Assembly (NCBI GenBank): GCA_027451425.1 | Contig: DAIDJH010000077.1 | Coordinates: 1-7,889 of the forward strand | Length of the DNA: 7,889 nt | Reading direction: 5' to 3' | DNA from: Bdellovibrionales bacterium | Lineage (GTDB): Bacteria > Bdellovibrionota > Bdellovibrionia > Bdellovibrionales > UBA1609 | Shown here: one piece after another, positions 1 to 6,347 of the stretch | Layout of the letters: every line of letters begins with the position of its first letter | Position numbering within the stretch: position 1 is the stretch's first letter | Translations under genes and position numbers: made by a program | The notes under the pieces: model-generated | Databases searched by the model: none | Told to the model about the DNA's origin: nothing | Seen by the model: the letters and a program-made list of their open reading frames with translations, nothing else

Positions 1-339
1 TTTTTTTGGGTTCTCGCGAACAACCGACGCAATATGGTCATTTAAAAATTGCGACACATAAAGACCGTCGTTTGGTTTTGCCCAATACGAGAACATCACG
101 GGCACGGTTGAGAGTACCTGCATGTTCACGCCGCTTGCCACGCAGTCGGTCAGCCGCGCTTTTGGGTCAAATGCGTTGGGCTCAACGCGGCGAAAAAACT
201 TACCCGAATCGTCGTACATGTCGACATGATGGCAGCCGGTCTGACGGCGCAGTTCAATAAACCCCCCATAGCCGAATCGCTCGCGAAATTTGGGTATTTC
301 TGGAGGTAAAATGTGCGTGTGGATATCAATGGTCAGCAT
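1..339 (-). CDS. nbaD: 2-amino-3-carboxymuconate-6-semialdehyde decarboxylase (ACMSD), N-terminal 113 residues, runs off left edge
   Basis: Amidohydrolase-superfamily, zinc-dependent decarboxylase. It removes CO2 from ACMS, the ring-opened product of the neighbouring dioxygenase, giving 2-aminomuconate semialdehyde and keeping ACMS from cyclising to quinolinate. The first residues contain IDIHTHILP, whose HxH pair (His7, His9) is the metal-binding motif on strand 1 of the barrel. FFRRVEP around residue 50 carries the Arg that corresponds to the substrate-binding Arg of known ACMSDs (Arg47 human, Arg51 Pseudomonas, from memory). STVPVMFSYWAKP (residues 77-89) is an ACMSD signature. The start ATG shares its A with the TGA stop of the upstream dioxygenase gene (TGATG), which implies translational coupling. 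The remaining roughly two thirds, including the other metal ligands, lies outside the window. The sequence looks closer to animal ACMSD than to the Pseudomonas enzyme as I remember them. Identity is firm; whether the gene is intact cannot be judged. Confidence 0.93.
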   Translation of the reverse strand, partial: MLTIDIHTHILPPEIPKFRERFGYGGFIELRRQTGCHHVDMYDDSGKFFRRVEPNAFDPKARLTDCVASGVNMQVLSTVPVMFSYWAKPNDGLYVSQFLNDHIASVVRENPKK

Positions 340-842
340 CAAGATTTACCGTTGGATTCGCCGCATGCGGGACATGTGGTATGGGAACTATTGTAGAAGC
401 GTTCGAAAACAGCGGGGAATTGTGTCTCGATATTCGTCAGCGCAAAGTATTCTTCGTACAGTTTGTGGTGGCAGCGTTTGCAAAACCATAAAAGACCGTC
501 TCGCTCGGCTGAGCGGCGCGCCCGTTCGACGACGAGGCCAACGCTACCTGCCGGTCTTTGCGGAGAGTGCGGAGTCTTTGGTGGCAAAAGAAAAATGTCG
601 CCCGGGCCGATTTTGATGTCTTGAAACTTTCCATCGGCGACTACTTTTAGCGTGATCGCCCCTTCGACCTGATAAAAAAGTTCCTCGCCCTCGTTATAAT
701 GATAATCGGTGCGTGCGTTCGGGCCGCCAATTACCATCACGATAAACTCGCTGTCTTTCCAGATCACTTTGTTGCCAACTGGGGGCTTGAGCGCGTCGCG
801 ATTGTCGTTGATCCATTTTTGCAGAGGGATGGCCGTCAACAT
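339..842 (-). CDS. nbaC: 3-hydroxyanthranilate 3,4-dioxygenase (167 aa)
   Basis: Cupin-fold, Fe(II)-dependent extradiol dioxygenase that opens the ring of 3-hydroxyanthranilate to ACMS; cytoplasmic. Residues 39-60 contain [10 protein letters not shown] and EGEELFYQ, and residues 78-96 contain [10 protein letters not shown] and HSPQRP. By comparison with the Cupriavidus enzyme, the iron ligands are His48, Glu54 and His92, with Arg44, Arg96 and Glu106 for substrate. The C-terminus has two CxxC pairs (Cys121/Cys124 and Cys157/Cys160), the rubredoxin-like second iron site found in bacterial HAAOs and absent from the animal enzyme. Length matches the bacterial family (about 170-180 aa). I chose the ATG at 842 over an in-frame ATG 13 codons upstream because a strong AAAGGAG lies 8 nt before it and [10 protein letters not shown] matches the family start. 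It is third in the minus-strand operon, 17 nt after the RidA-type gene, and overlaps the ACMSD start by one base. Confidence 0.96.
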   Translation of the reverse strand: MLTAIPLQKWINDNRDALKPPVGNKVIWKDSEFIVMVIGGPNARTDYHYNEGEELFYQVEGAITLKVVADGKFQDIKIGPGDIFLLPPKTPHSPQRPAGSVGLVVERARRSAERDGLLWFCKRCHHKLYEEYFALTNIETQFPAVFERFYNSSHTTCPACGESNGKS

Positions 843-850
843 TGATCGAT

Positions 851-857
851 CTCCTTT
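851..857 (-). promoter_or_regulatory. Shine-Dalgarno site for the dioxygenase gene
   Basis: AAAGGAG on the minus strand, 8 nt upstream of the ATG at 842. It is the clearest ribosome binding site in the catabolic operon, fills the 17-nt gap after the deaminase stop, and decides the start in favour of 842 over the upstream in-frame ATG. Confidence 0.8.
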
Positions 858-859
858 GC

Positions 860-1240
860 TTAACATTTTGCAGCTACGCACTTGAGTTCGATGTCAATCG
901 GAGTAGGCAGGCGCGTGACCTCAACTGTCGTGCGGCAGGGTTTATTGGTCTTAAAATATTCGGCATAAATCTCATTGTACGTCTTAAAATCGCGCTCCAT
1001 ATTAGTGAGAAAAACCGTAACGTCGACAAGATCATCCCATGAAAAGCCGGCGTCTTCGAGAATCATCTCGATATTTTTAAAAACACTCCGGCATTGTGCT
1101 TCGATTCCATGCGGGATTTCTTTGGAGCCACGAATTCTCGGCCCAACGCCCGAAAGAAAAAGAAAATTGCCCACGCGGCGAGCGTGAGGGTACATGCCGA
1201 CGGGTTCAGGGGCTCTATCGGAATTTGTTTGGGAACTCAT
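860..1240 (-). CDS. nbaF: 2-aminomuconate deaminase, RidA/YjgF family (126 aa)
   Basis: Small trimeric RidA-fold protein. In nba-type clusters this family member hydrolyses 2-aminomuconate to the oxalocrotonate-type keto acid and ammonium. [19 protein letters not shown] near the N-terminus and the block from PHGIEAQ to [10 protein letters not shown] (about residues 43-81) are RidA hallmarks. PCRTTVEV carries the conserved Arg (Arg103) that binds the substrate carboxylate in RidA proteins, and Glu118 in PIDIELK sits at the position of the usual active-site Glu. The deaminase call rather than generic imine hydrolase (RidA) rests on its place directly between aminomuconate-semialdehyde dehydrogenase and HAAO genes and on the [17 protein letters not shown] style of the sequence. 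The dehydrogenase stop TAG abuts this ATG with no gap; the only Shine-Dalgarno-like bases are a weak AGGGG about 9 nt upstream, so translation is probably coupled. It ends at TAA 862-860. Confidence 0.9.
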   Translation of the reverse strand: MSSQTNSDRAPEPVGMYPHARRVGNFLFLSGVGPRIRGSKEIPHGIEAQCRSVFKNIEMILEDAGFSWDDLVDVTVFLTNMERDFKTYNEIYAEYFKTNKPCRTTVEVTRLPTPIDIELKCVAAKC

Positions 1241-2692
1241 CTAGTTCGCCCCTAAAGGTTGATTGACCGTCTTAATTTCAGAGAAAAACCGAAGACCGTA
1301 ATCGCCGCCTTCGCGGCCGACCCCCGACTCTTTTACTCCGCCAAAGGGCGTGCGCAAATCGCGAACCATCCAACTGTTAAGCCAAACAACGCCCGCTTGC
1401 AGAGCATTTGCCACGCGTTCACAGCGTCCGAGGTCTTTTGACCAAACGCTCGCTGATAAACCATAACGGGTGGAGTTCGCCATCGCCACGGCCTGGTTTT
1501 CATTTTCAAATGGCATCAACGTTGCGACGGGGCCAAAAACCTCATCTTGATTGACCACGCACGAAGGGCCAAGTCCCTCAATCAATGTTGGTTTGATAAA
1601 GTAACCATTTTCAAGCTCGCCCGCGAGACGGATGCGCTCGCCTCCGCAAAGAATTTTGCCGCCTTCGCGGCGAGCAATCTCGATATAATGCAATATCTTT
1701 TTCATATGGGCTTCAGAAACCACGGCACCCTGTTCGGTCGTTTCAAGCAATGGATCGCCAATTCGGAGGGAGTTGGCGCGCGCAACAAGGGCATCGCGAA
1801 ATTTTTCATATATGGTTTTTTCGACTAAAATTCGCGAGCCACAAAGACAAATTTGCCCCTGATTGGCAAATGTCGAGCGCATGGTTGTTTTTAGCGCAAG
1901 CTCAAAATCGCAATCGGCAAAAATGATGTTTGGATTTTTACCGCCCATTTCAAGAGAACATTTTTTAAATTGCGCGGCGGCCGCCTGGGCGATCATTCGT
2001 CCGGTGGCGGTGCTTCCGGTAAATGAAATCGCTTTAATATCGGGATGTTGAGTGAGAGCGGCGCCCGCATGGGCGCCGGCGCCATGAACAATGTTGAGAA
2101 CGCCGGCGGGTAGGCCGACGGCGCTGGCCATTTGGGCGAGAAGCGACGCTGTGTATGGCGTCACCTCAGATGGCTTTGCGACAACCGTGTTGCCCATGGC
2201 AAGAGCTGGGGCGATTTTCCAGGTGAGTAGGTAAAGCGGCAAGTTCCAAGGAGAAATGCAGCCGACAACTCCGAGAGGAGTGTAACGAACAGTGCTCGTT
2301 GAAAATGAATCGCTAAAAAATTCACCGCGAAATTGCGATACAGCATCGGCAAAAAAGCGCAAATTTTTTGCGCTTCGCGGGATGTCCAGTTCTCGCGAGA
2401 GGGTAATTGGTTTGCCGTTGTCGATTGTTTCAGCCCGCGCAAGCTCGGGTGCATGTTTTAGAATTTCATCGCTTATGCGACGAAGATAATTCGCGCGCTC
2501 TTCGGCGGGGAGCTTGGCCCATTGTGGTTGCGCGGATTGGGCGGCACGAACGGCGCGGCTGATGTCTTCGCTGTCAGAGGCGGCGACTTGCGAATAAACC
2601 TTACCCCGAGAGGGGTTGAAATTATCTAAATAATGACCCGAGTGGGGGTCGGCAAACTCGCCGCCAATGTAGTTTTTTATTTTCTCCGTCAT
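1241..2692 (-). CDS. nbaE: 2-aminomuconate-6-semialdehyde dehydrogenase, NAD-dependent ALDH family (483 aa)
   Basis: Oxidises 2-aminomuconate 6-semialdehyde to 2-aminomuconate with NAD+; cytoplasmic. Full-length ALDH: ISPWNLPLYLLTWK with the oxyanion Asn150, VVAKPSE with Lys173 for cofactor binding, FTGSTATG in the Rossmann fold, LEMGGKNP with general base Glu248, and FANQGQICLCGSR with nucleophile Cys282. WMVRDLRTPFGGVKESGVGRE near the C-terminus has an Arg (Arg444) at the place where the Pseudomonas AMS dehydrogenase uses an Arg for its substrate carboxylate (family knowledge, alignment by eye). Generic 2-hydroxymuconate semialdehyde or betaine aldehyde dehydrogenases are related, but the neighbours settle the substrate. 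Start: ATG at 2692; an in-frame GTG immediately before it (2695) is possible. No convincing Shine-Dalgarno precedes either. First gene of the minus-strand operon, diverging from kynU across about 22 bp. Confidence 0.94.
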   Translation of the reverse strand: MTEKIKNYIGGEFADPHSGHYLDNFNPSRGKVYSQVAASDSEDISRAVRAAQSAQPQWAKLPAEERANYLRRISDEILKHAPELARAETIDNGKPITLSRELDIPRSAKNLRFFADAVSQFRGEFFSDSFSTSTVRYTPLGVVGCISPWNLPLYLLTWKIAPALAMGNTVVAKPSEVTPYTASLLAQMASAVGLPAGVLNIVHGAGAHAGAALTQHPDIKAISFTGSTATGRMIAQAAAAQFKKCSLEMGGKNPNIIFADCDFELALKTTMRSTFANQGQICLCGSRILVEKTIYEKFRDALVARANSLRIGDPLLETTEQGAVVSEAHMKKILHYIEIARREGGKILCGGERIRLAGELENGYFIKPTLIEGLGPSCVVNQDEVFGPVATLMPFENENQAVAMANSTRYGLSASVWSKDLGRCERVANALQAGVVWLNSWMVRDLRTPFGGVKESGVGREGGDYGLRFFSEIKTVNQPLGAN

Positions 2693-2696
2693 CACA

Positions 2697-2732
2697 CGCT
2701 GGTACGGTAATGCAATGGCGGAATTTTCGCAA
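2697..2732. promoter_or_regulatory. Candidate overlapping divergent promoter between the two catabolic operons
   Basis: Only 22 bp (2693-2714) separate the dehydrogenase ATG and the kynU ATG, so any promoter must run into coding sequence. On the minus strand TTGCGA (2732-2727), a 17-nt spacer and TACCGT (2709-2704) give a weak -35/-10 pair whose transcript would start a few bases before the dehydrogenase ATG. On the plus strand TGGTACGGT (2700-2708) resembles an extended -10, with no good -35. The two -10-like boxes overlap. Matches to consensus are poor and this is inference; leaderless transcripts would fit the lack of Shine-Dalgarno sites on both sides. Confidence 0.3.
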
Positions 2733-3974
2733 GAGCATGACTCCTTACAAGCGGCGCAGCGGTTTGATCTTGATGACCCGCTTCGCGCATTTCGAGATGA
2801 GTTTCACATCCCTCCACAGCTCTATTTTGCCGGTCATTCATTGGGCTTAATGCCCAAGCGTACACGTGAATACGTCGATCTTGAGCTAGAGGAATGGGCC
2901 CGCCTTGGCGTCGATGGCCATTTTATGGCAAAGCACCCATGGCTGCCGTACCATGAAAATGTTACGGAAAACTTAGCTCATATTGTAGGCGCTCGCCCAA
3001 ATGAAGTGGTCGCGATGAACTCGCTCACCACGAATCTTCATTTGATGATGGCAAGTTTTTACCGCCCCACGCAAGCGCGTTTTAAGATTTTAATCGAGAA
3101 CAATGCCTTTCCGTCGGATCGTTATGCCGTCGATTCACAAGCGCGTTTTCATGGCTTCGATCCCGTTCGCGCCGTTGTCGAGCTGAAACCGCGCTCGCCA
3201 GCTGACGTGCCGGCGATGACAGTTGAGACCGAAGCGATTTTGAAGCAGATTCACGCCCTTGGCGATTCGCTTGCCGTTGTTATGCTTGGCAACTGCAATT
3301 ACCTATCGGGCCAGGCATTTGATATGGCGGCAATTGTTAAAGCCGCAAAAAAAGTTGGCGCGCATGTCGGATTCAATCTCGCGCACGGGGCGGGGAATCT
3401 CCCGCTGAAATTGCACGACGACGGAGTCGATTTTGCCGTTTGGTGTTCGTATAAATATCTAAATGCCGGCCCCGGTGCGATTGCCGGTGTTTTTGTGCAT
3501 GAGCGATACTTGAAGGATAAGAATATTCCGCGACTGGCGGGATGGTGGGGCCACAACAAAAATTCGCGATTTGAAATGGGGCCAAAGTTTGATCCCATCC
3601 CGACGGTTGAAGCATGGCAGTTGAGCAACCCGCCGATTTTACAACTTGCCGCGCTTCGTGCGTCGGTCGAAACATTCGCCAAGGCCACGATGCCGGCACT
3701 TTGCCGTAAAAGCGAGAGGCTCACGGGTTATTTTGAATGGCTTTTGAAACGGCACCTTGGTGAAAAGTTGGATATAGTCACGCCTCGCGAGCGGGGGGCG
3801 ATGCTTTGCGTGCGCATCCCGGGGGTTGGGCGGGCGATTGAGCCGAAGCTTCGAGAAAAAGGCGCGATCATAGATTTTCGCGAACCCGACATTTTTCGCA
3901 TAACACCCGCGCCACTGTACAATTCATTTGAGGACGTTTATCGGCTTGTTGCCGTCTTACGAGAATCTTTATGA
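2715..3974 (+). CDS. kynU: Kynureninase (419 aa)
   Basis: PLP-dependent fold-type I hydrolase that cleaves 3-hydroxykynurenine (or kynurenine) to 3-hydroxyanthranilate (or anthranilate) and alanine. The N-terminal DDPLRAFRDEFHIPP and YFAGHSLGLMPKR, then NSLTTNLHLMM (102-112), FPSDRYA (132-138), SYKYLN with the PLP lysine Lys247, GWWGH (276-280) and LSNPPIL (303-309) follow the family in order and length. Conserved PLP contacts are seen at Thr105/Thr106, Asp135, His224, Tyr246, Trp277 and Asn305. One key residue departs: the Asp of the FDLAH motif that contacts the PLP ring nitrogen (Asp250 human, Asp201 Pseudomonas fluorescens, from memory) reads Asn221 here (codon AAT, 3375-3377), in FNLAHGAGN. 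The rest is intact, so I do not call it a pseudogene, but activity may be altered. Its Shine-Dalgarno is poor. Its TGA overlaps the kmo start (ATGA), so the two are co-translated. With kmo and HAAO adjacent, 3-hydroxykynurenine is the likely substrate. Confidence 0.95.
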   Translation: MAEFSQEHDSLQAAQRFDLDDPLRAFRDEFHIPPQLYFAGHSLGLMPKRTREYVDLELEEWARLGVDGHFMAKHPWLPYHENVTENLAHIVGARPNEVVAMNSLTTNLHLMMASFYRPTQARFKILIENNAFPSDRYAVDSQARFHGFDPVRAVVELKPRSPADVPAMTVETEAILKQIHALGDSLAVVMLGNCNYLSGQAFDMAAIVKAAKKVGAHVGFNLAHGAGNLPLKLHDDGVDFAVWCSYKYLNAGPGAIAGVFVHERYLKDKNIPRLAGWWGHNKNSRFEMGPKFDPIPTVEAWQLSNPPILQLAALRASVETFAKATMPALCRKSERLTGYFEWLLKRHLGEKLDIVTPRERGAMLCVRIPGVGRAIEPKLREKGAIIDFREPDIFRITPAPLYNSFEDVYRLVAVLRESL

Positions 3975-5395
3975 AAATTGTCGTGGCCGGTGCAGGGCTT
4001 GTCGGCCCGCTTTTATCGATCAATTTGCGAAGACGGGGGCACGAGATCACTCTGTACGAGCGAAGACCCGACCCGCAGATTGACCACGCATCGCCGCCAT
4101 CGCTTGACTCTCGCCGCTCTATAAATCTTGTGATCACTTCGCGTGGGATCAACGCCCTCAACGAACTTAGGTTATGGCAAAAAGTGCGGCAGATTACGGT
4201 TCCCGTGCGTGGGCGCATGATTCATTCTATCCGGGGTGAAACTTCGTTTCAGCCATATGGCCGTGACGATAATGAGTGTAACTATTCCGTTTCGCGCTCG
4301 CGGCTCAATCAAGTTTTGATAGATGAAGCGCGTAGGGCGGGCGTTCGAATCGAGTTTGATTCAGCCCTTGAGGGAGTGGATCTGCCAAAGAAAATAGCCC
4401 GATTCGGGACGCATGACACCAACGCGCGGGCGCGCACGCACGAGGTCGGCTACGATTTATTTTTTGCAGCCGATGGCGCGGGTTCGATTGCGCGGCAGGC
4501 GCTCGAACGAGAAGGCGTTGCTCACAGCCAAACGGAGTGGCTCGACACTGACTACAAAGAGCTTGTCATTCCGAAAGAGTGCGGGAAAAAGCTTAAGCAG
4601 CAGGCGCTTCATATTTGGCCGCGCGGTACGCACATGATGATGGCGCTGCCCAATCTTGAAGGCGACTTCACCGTGACGCTTTACTTACCGCAAAAAAATC
4701 ACGAGTGGGCTTTTGATAGTATGCGCAGTGAAGTCGATGTGGTGCGATTGTTTGAGTCACAATTTTCGGATGCAATCGATTTGATGCCAAGCTATGCGCA
4801 AGATTTTTTTGCTAATCCACAGGGGCGACTTGGAACCGTTCGCACTTCGCCGTGGGTATACCGAGACTCGTTTTGTCTTATCGGTGATGCCGCGCACGCC
4901 ATCGTGCCGTTTTTCGGTCAGGGCATGAACCTTGGGTTTGAGGACTGCGTGGAGCTTATGAAAGCGCTCCATGAAATGAATGAAAACGGCGACGCGCTGA
5001 CATCGGCGCAATGGATGAGCGGATTAAACAATTTTGATCTTCGTCAAAGGCCCAATGCCAACGCCATAGCGGATATGGCGCTTGAAAATTTCATTGAAAT
5101 GCGCGATCGCGTTGGCCAGGCCGATTTTCAACTCAAAAAAAAGATTGAAGCACGCCTTGAAAAGGAATTCCCCAGCCTCTATCGCTCCAGGTATGGCATG
5201 ATTACGTACACGCTCATTCCGTACAGCCTTGCCCAAAAAGCCGGTGAAATTCAAAGCCGAATTTTAGATGAGCTGGCGCAGAAGGCCTCTCCGGACGGAG
5301 ACGTTGACCTTAAGTACGCGCACGAGTTGATTAAAAGCCGTCTTGAGCCGCTTTACCGCGAGCATAGAATCACGACTGCGCGCTTCGCCCCCTAA
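3971..5395 (+). CDS. kmo: Kynurenine 3-monooxygenase, FAD-dependent (474 aa)
   Basis: Class A flavoprotein hydroxylase that converts L-kynurenine to 3-hydroxykynurenine with NADPH and O2. The N-terminal VVAGAGLVG (residues 4-12) is the GxGxxG dinucleotide motif, with Glu30 (LYERR) ending strand 2. AADGAGS (166-172) is the DG motif, and LIGDAAHAIVPFFGQGMN (303-320) is the GD motif that binds the FAD ribityl chain. GRMIHS with Arg82 and QPYG with Tyr96 match the substrate-carboxylate residues of human and Pseudomonas KMO (Arg85/Tyr99 in human); NFIEMRD (373-379) and the RYGMITYT region (407-414) fit the remainder of the substrate pocket. The C-terminal 90 residues are helical and charged, with no hydrophobic tail, so it is soluble like bacterial KMOs rather than anchored like the mitochondrial enzyme. 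It overlaps kynU by 4 bases (ATGA) and its TAA overlaps the stop of the convergent peptidase gene. An A8 run lies at 5135-5142 within Leu-Lys-Lys-Lys codons. Confidence 0.95.
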   Translation: MKIVVAGAGLVGPLLSINLRRRGHEITLYERRPDPQIDHASPPSLDSRRSINLVITSRGINALNELRLWQKVRQITVPVRGRMIHSIRGETSFQPYGRDDNECNYSVSRSRLNQVLIDEARRAGVRIEFDSALEGVDLPKKIARFGTHDTNARARTHEVGYDLFFAADGAGSIARQALEREGVAHSQTEWLDTDYKELVIPKECGKKLKQQALHIWPRGTHMMMALPNLEGDFTVTLYLPQKNHEWAFDSMRSEVDVVRLFESQFSDAIDLMPSYAQDFFANPQGRLGTVRTSPWVYRDSFCLIGDAAHAIVPFFGQGMNLGFEDCVELMKALHEMNENGDALTSAQWMSGLNNFDLRQRPNANAIADMALENFIEMRDRVGQADFQLKKKIEARLEKEFPSLYRSRYGMITYTLIPYSLAQKAGEIQSRILDELAQKASPDGDVDLKYAHELIKSRLEPLYREHRITTARFAP

Positions 5396-6180
5396 TTTTT
5401 CACTGTCCAAAAATCTTGCGCAAGGCGCAAATTTCTCGCGTAGGCAAAAGGTAAATAAAAATATCCGTTGTCGCCCCATTTGGTTCCCCAACTGTTGCGT
5501 ACGATGAGCCATTGTTTGTTTAGATCGTAACCCGCAGCCATCACAGCATGGCCGCCGAGGGGCTGATCGCTTTCTGTCGGCAAGGGAACGATTCCCGTTT
5601 CAGCAACGGTTGGCGACTCAAATGATTGAAATACGGTAAACCCAAATACGAATGGAAAGCCGTTCGCCAAACAGCGAAGTCCAGTATTGAGTGAGTTAAT
5701 TCGAAGATAAGAGCCGATCCGATGCTGGGCGGCTTCATCGTATGCGGCGGGAGCGGGCTGCTCAAGAACGTGCGGGGTCGTGTAGGACCAAACTTTTTCG
5801 CGACAGACGCCCCACTTGGCGATGGCCTTCATGCCATTACGTAGAGACGAGCCTGAATCGGAATTTACAGTGCCTGAGAGCTCGCGCTCGTTATAATAGA
5901 TAAAAAGTCGGCTCACGTTGGAGTAACGGATTTTGTTGAAGACCTCGGGCGCTGAATCTTTGTCGGTTTTCATATCCGCGAGTTCAAGAAACTCCACAAG
6001 ACCCGCAACGGCGTTACCTGTGCAGCTACCAATTTGCCCTTGATTGGCAATGGGTGGGCACTGTGATCTAAGATCCATCTGTGCGGGTATTTGCCCGGGT
6101 AGGCCCACGCGCTCAACAAATTGAAAGTCACGATGATCGGGCAGATCCGGGATCCAATTATAGCGATGTTTCGTTTTCAT
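5392..6180 (-). CDS. C1-family (papain-like) cysteine peptidase (262 aa)
   Basis: Papain-fold peptidase. The start MKTKHRYNWIPDLPDHRDF resembles the N-terminus of a bacterial C1A subgroup. Mature-domain motifs in order: MDLRSQCPPIANQGQIGSC with oxyanion Gln47 and nucleophile Cys53, SRLFIYYNER (90-99), GHAVMAAGYD with catalytic His211, and IVRNSWGTKWGDNGYFYLP with Asn229. The triad plus Gln is complete. The usual Trp after the catalytic Cys is Thr here. There is no signal peptide and no long inhibitory propeptide, so a cytoplasmic or non-classically exported, possibly immediately active enzyme is implied. I chose ATG 6180 because GGAGGTG lies 5 nt upstream; a TTG 11 codons earlier (6213) is an alternative, but it would place that Shine-Dalgarno inside the gene. 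Convergent with kmo, with overlapping stops, and no evident link to kynurenine breakdown. Substrate unknown. Confidence 0.9.
   Translation of the reverse strand: MKTKHRYNWIPDLPDHRDFQFVERVGLPGQIPAQMDLRSQCPPIANQGQIGSCTGNAVAGLVEFLELADMKTDKDSAPEVFNKIRYSNVSRLFIYYNERELSGTVNSDSGSSLRNGMKAIAKWGVCREKVWSYTTPHVLEQPAPAAYDEAAQHRIGSYLRINSLNTGLRCLANGFPFVFGFTVFQSFESPTVAETGIVPLPTESDQPLGGHAVMAAGYDLNKQWLIVRNSWGTKWGDNGYFYLPFAYARNLRLAQDFWTVKN
5416..5436 (+). terminator. Weak candidate terminator for kynU-kmo
   Basis: TTGCGC-AAG-GCGCAA forms a 6-bp stem with a 3-nt loop, followed by ATTTCT, about 20 nt past the kmo stop. It lies inside the 3' end of the convergent peptidase gene. The T-tract is short, so function is uncertain; it is the only stem-loop followed by any T-rich run that I see near the convergence. 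Confidence 0.25.
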
Positions 6181-6183
6181 TTT

Positions 6184-6204
6184 CACCTCCGCTATGGTGA
6201 GGTG
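6184..6204 (-). promoter_or_regulatory. Hairpin that would mask the peptidase Shine-Dalgarno
   Basis: In the minus-strand transcript CACCTC (6204-6199), a 9-nt loop and GAGGTG (6189-6184) form a perfect 6-bp stem. The 3' arm is the core of the GGAGGTG ribosome binding site of the ATG at 6180. Folding would hide it, so translation could be throttled or made conditional. Pairing is seen directly; regulation is inference. Confidence 0.4.
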
Positions 6205-6242
6205 ATTGTGCAAGCCTGAGGCCGTCGGAACTGTCGATTTTC

Positions 6243-6276
6243 TTAGCGCTAAAACACATTTAAGATGTTCTAGCGC
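6243..6276. repeat. Palindrome TTAGCGCTAA and inverted GCGCTA/TAGCGC arms upstream of the peptidase gene
   Basis: TTAGCGCTAA (6243-6252) is a perfect 10-bp palindrome. Its GCGCTA (6246-6251) is repeated inverted as TAGCGC (6271-6276) across a 19-nt spacer, inside which ACAT/ATGT (6256-6259, 6265-6268) can pair. It lies 60-100 bp upstream of the peptidase start and 70-105 bp past the stop of the lipoprotein gene. It may be an operator or part of a transcription end; no T-run follows on the minus strand. Confidence 0.35.
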
Positions 6277-6290
6277 ACATTTGTTTTTCT

Positions 6291-6328
6291 AAATTCCAAA
6301 ATTGACATCCGTGTTCTTGGAATTTTGG
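6291..6328 (-). terminator. AT-rich inverted repeats after the DUF3332 gene, possible weak terminator
   Basis: Two alternative stems share this stretch: CCAAAATT (6296-6303) with AATTTTGG (6321-6328), and AAATTCCA (6291-6298) with TGGAATTT (6318-6325). On the minus strand the first stem is followed by AATTT, 20-57 nt past the lipoprotein stop. The stems are AT-rich and the T-tract is short, so termination is only a possibility. The 6181-6347 gap otherwise holds the palindrome and hairpin listed separately. Confidence 0.3.
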
Positions 6329-6347
6329 GACGTTTTAAGGCAATTGA

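Noticed and set aside
6..260. Plus-strand open frame of 84 codons at the left edge.
   Set aside because: Antisense to the ACMSD coding region, which matches its family residue by residue.
290..616. Plus-strand open frame of 108 codons.
   Set aside because: Lies opposite the well-supported dioxygenase gene, has no recognisable domain, and is Arg/Cys/Ser-rich as expected of an antisense frame.
3299..3724. Minus-strand open frame of 141 codons inside kynU.
   Set aside because: Composition is typical of an antisense shadow, has no domain or ribosome site, and lies over conserved kynureninase motifs.
5135..5142. A8 run in kmo as a possible programmed frameshift site.
   Set aside because: The kmo frame continues normally for about 85 codons to a family-typical end, and no alternative product in another frame is apparent; noted only as a possible sequencing-error spot.
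6302..6330. Perfect TTGACA on the plus strand at 6302-6307, suggesting a promoter.
   Set aside because: No acceptable -10 box at 16-18 nt spacing, and the genes downstream on the plus strand are only antisense frames to the lipoprotein and cyclophilin genes.
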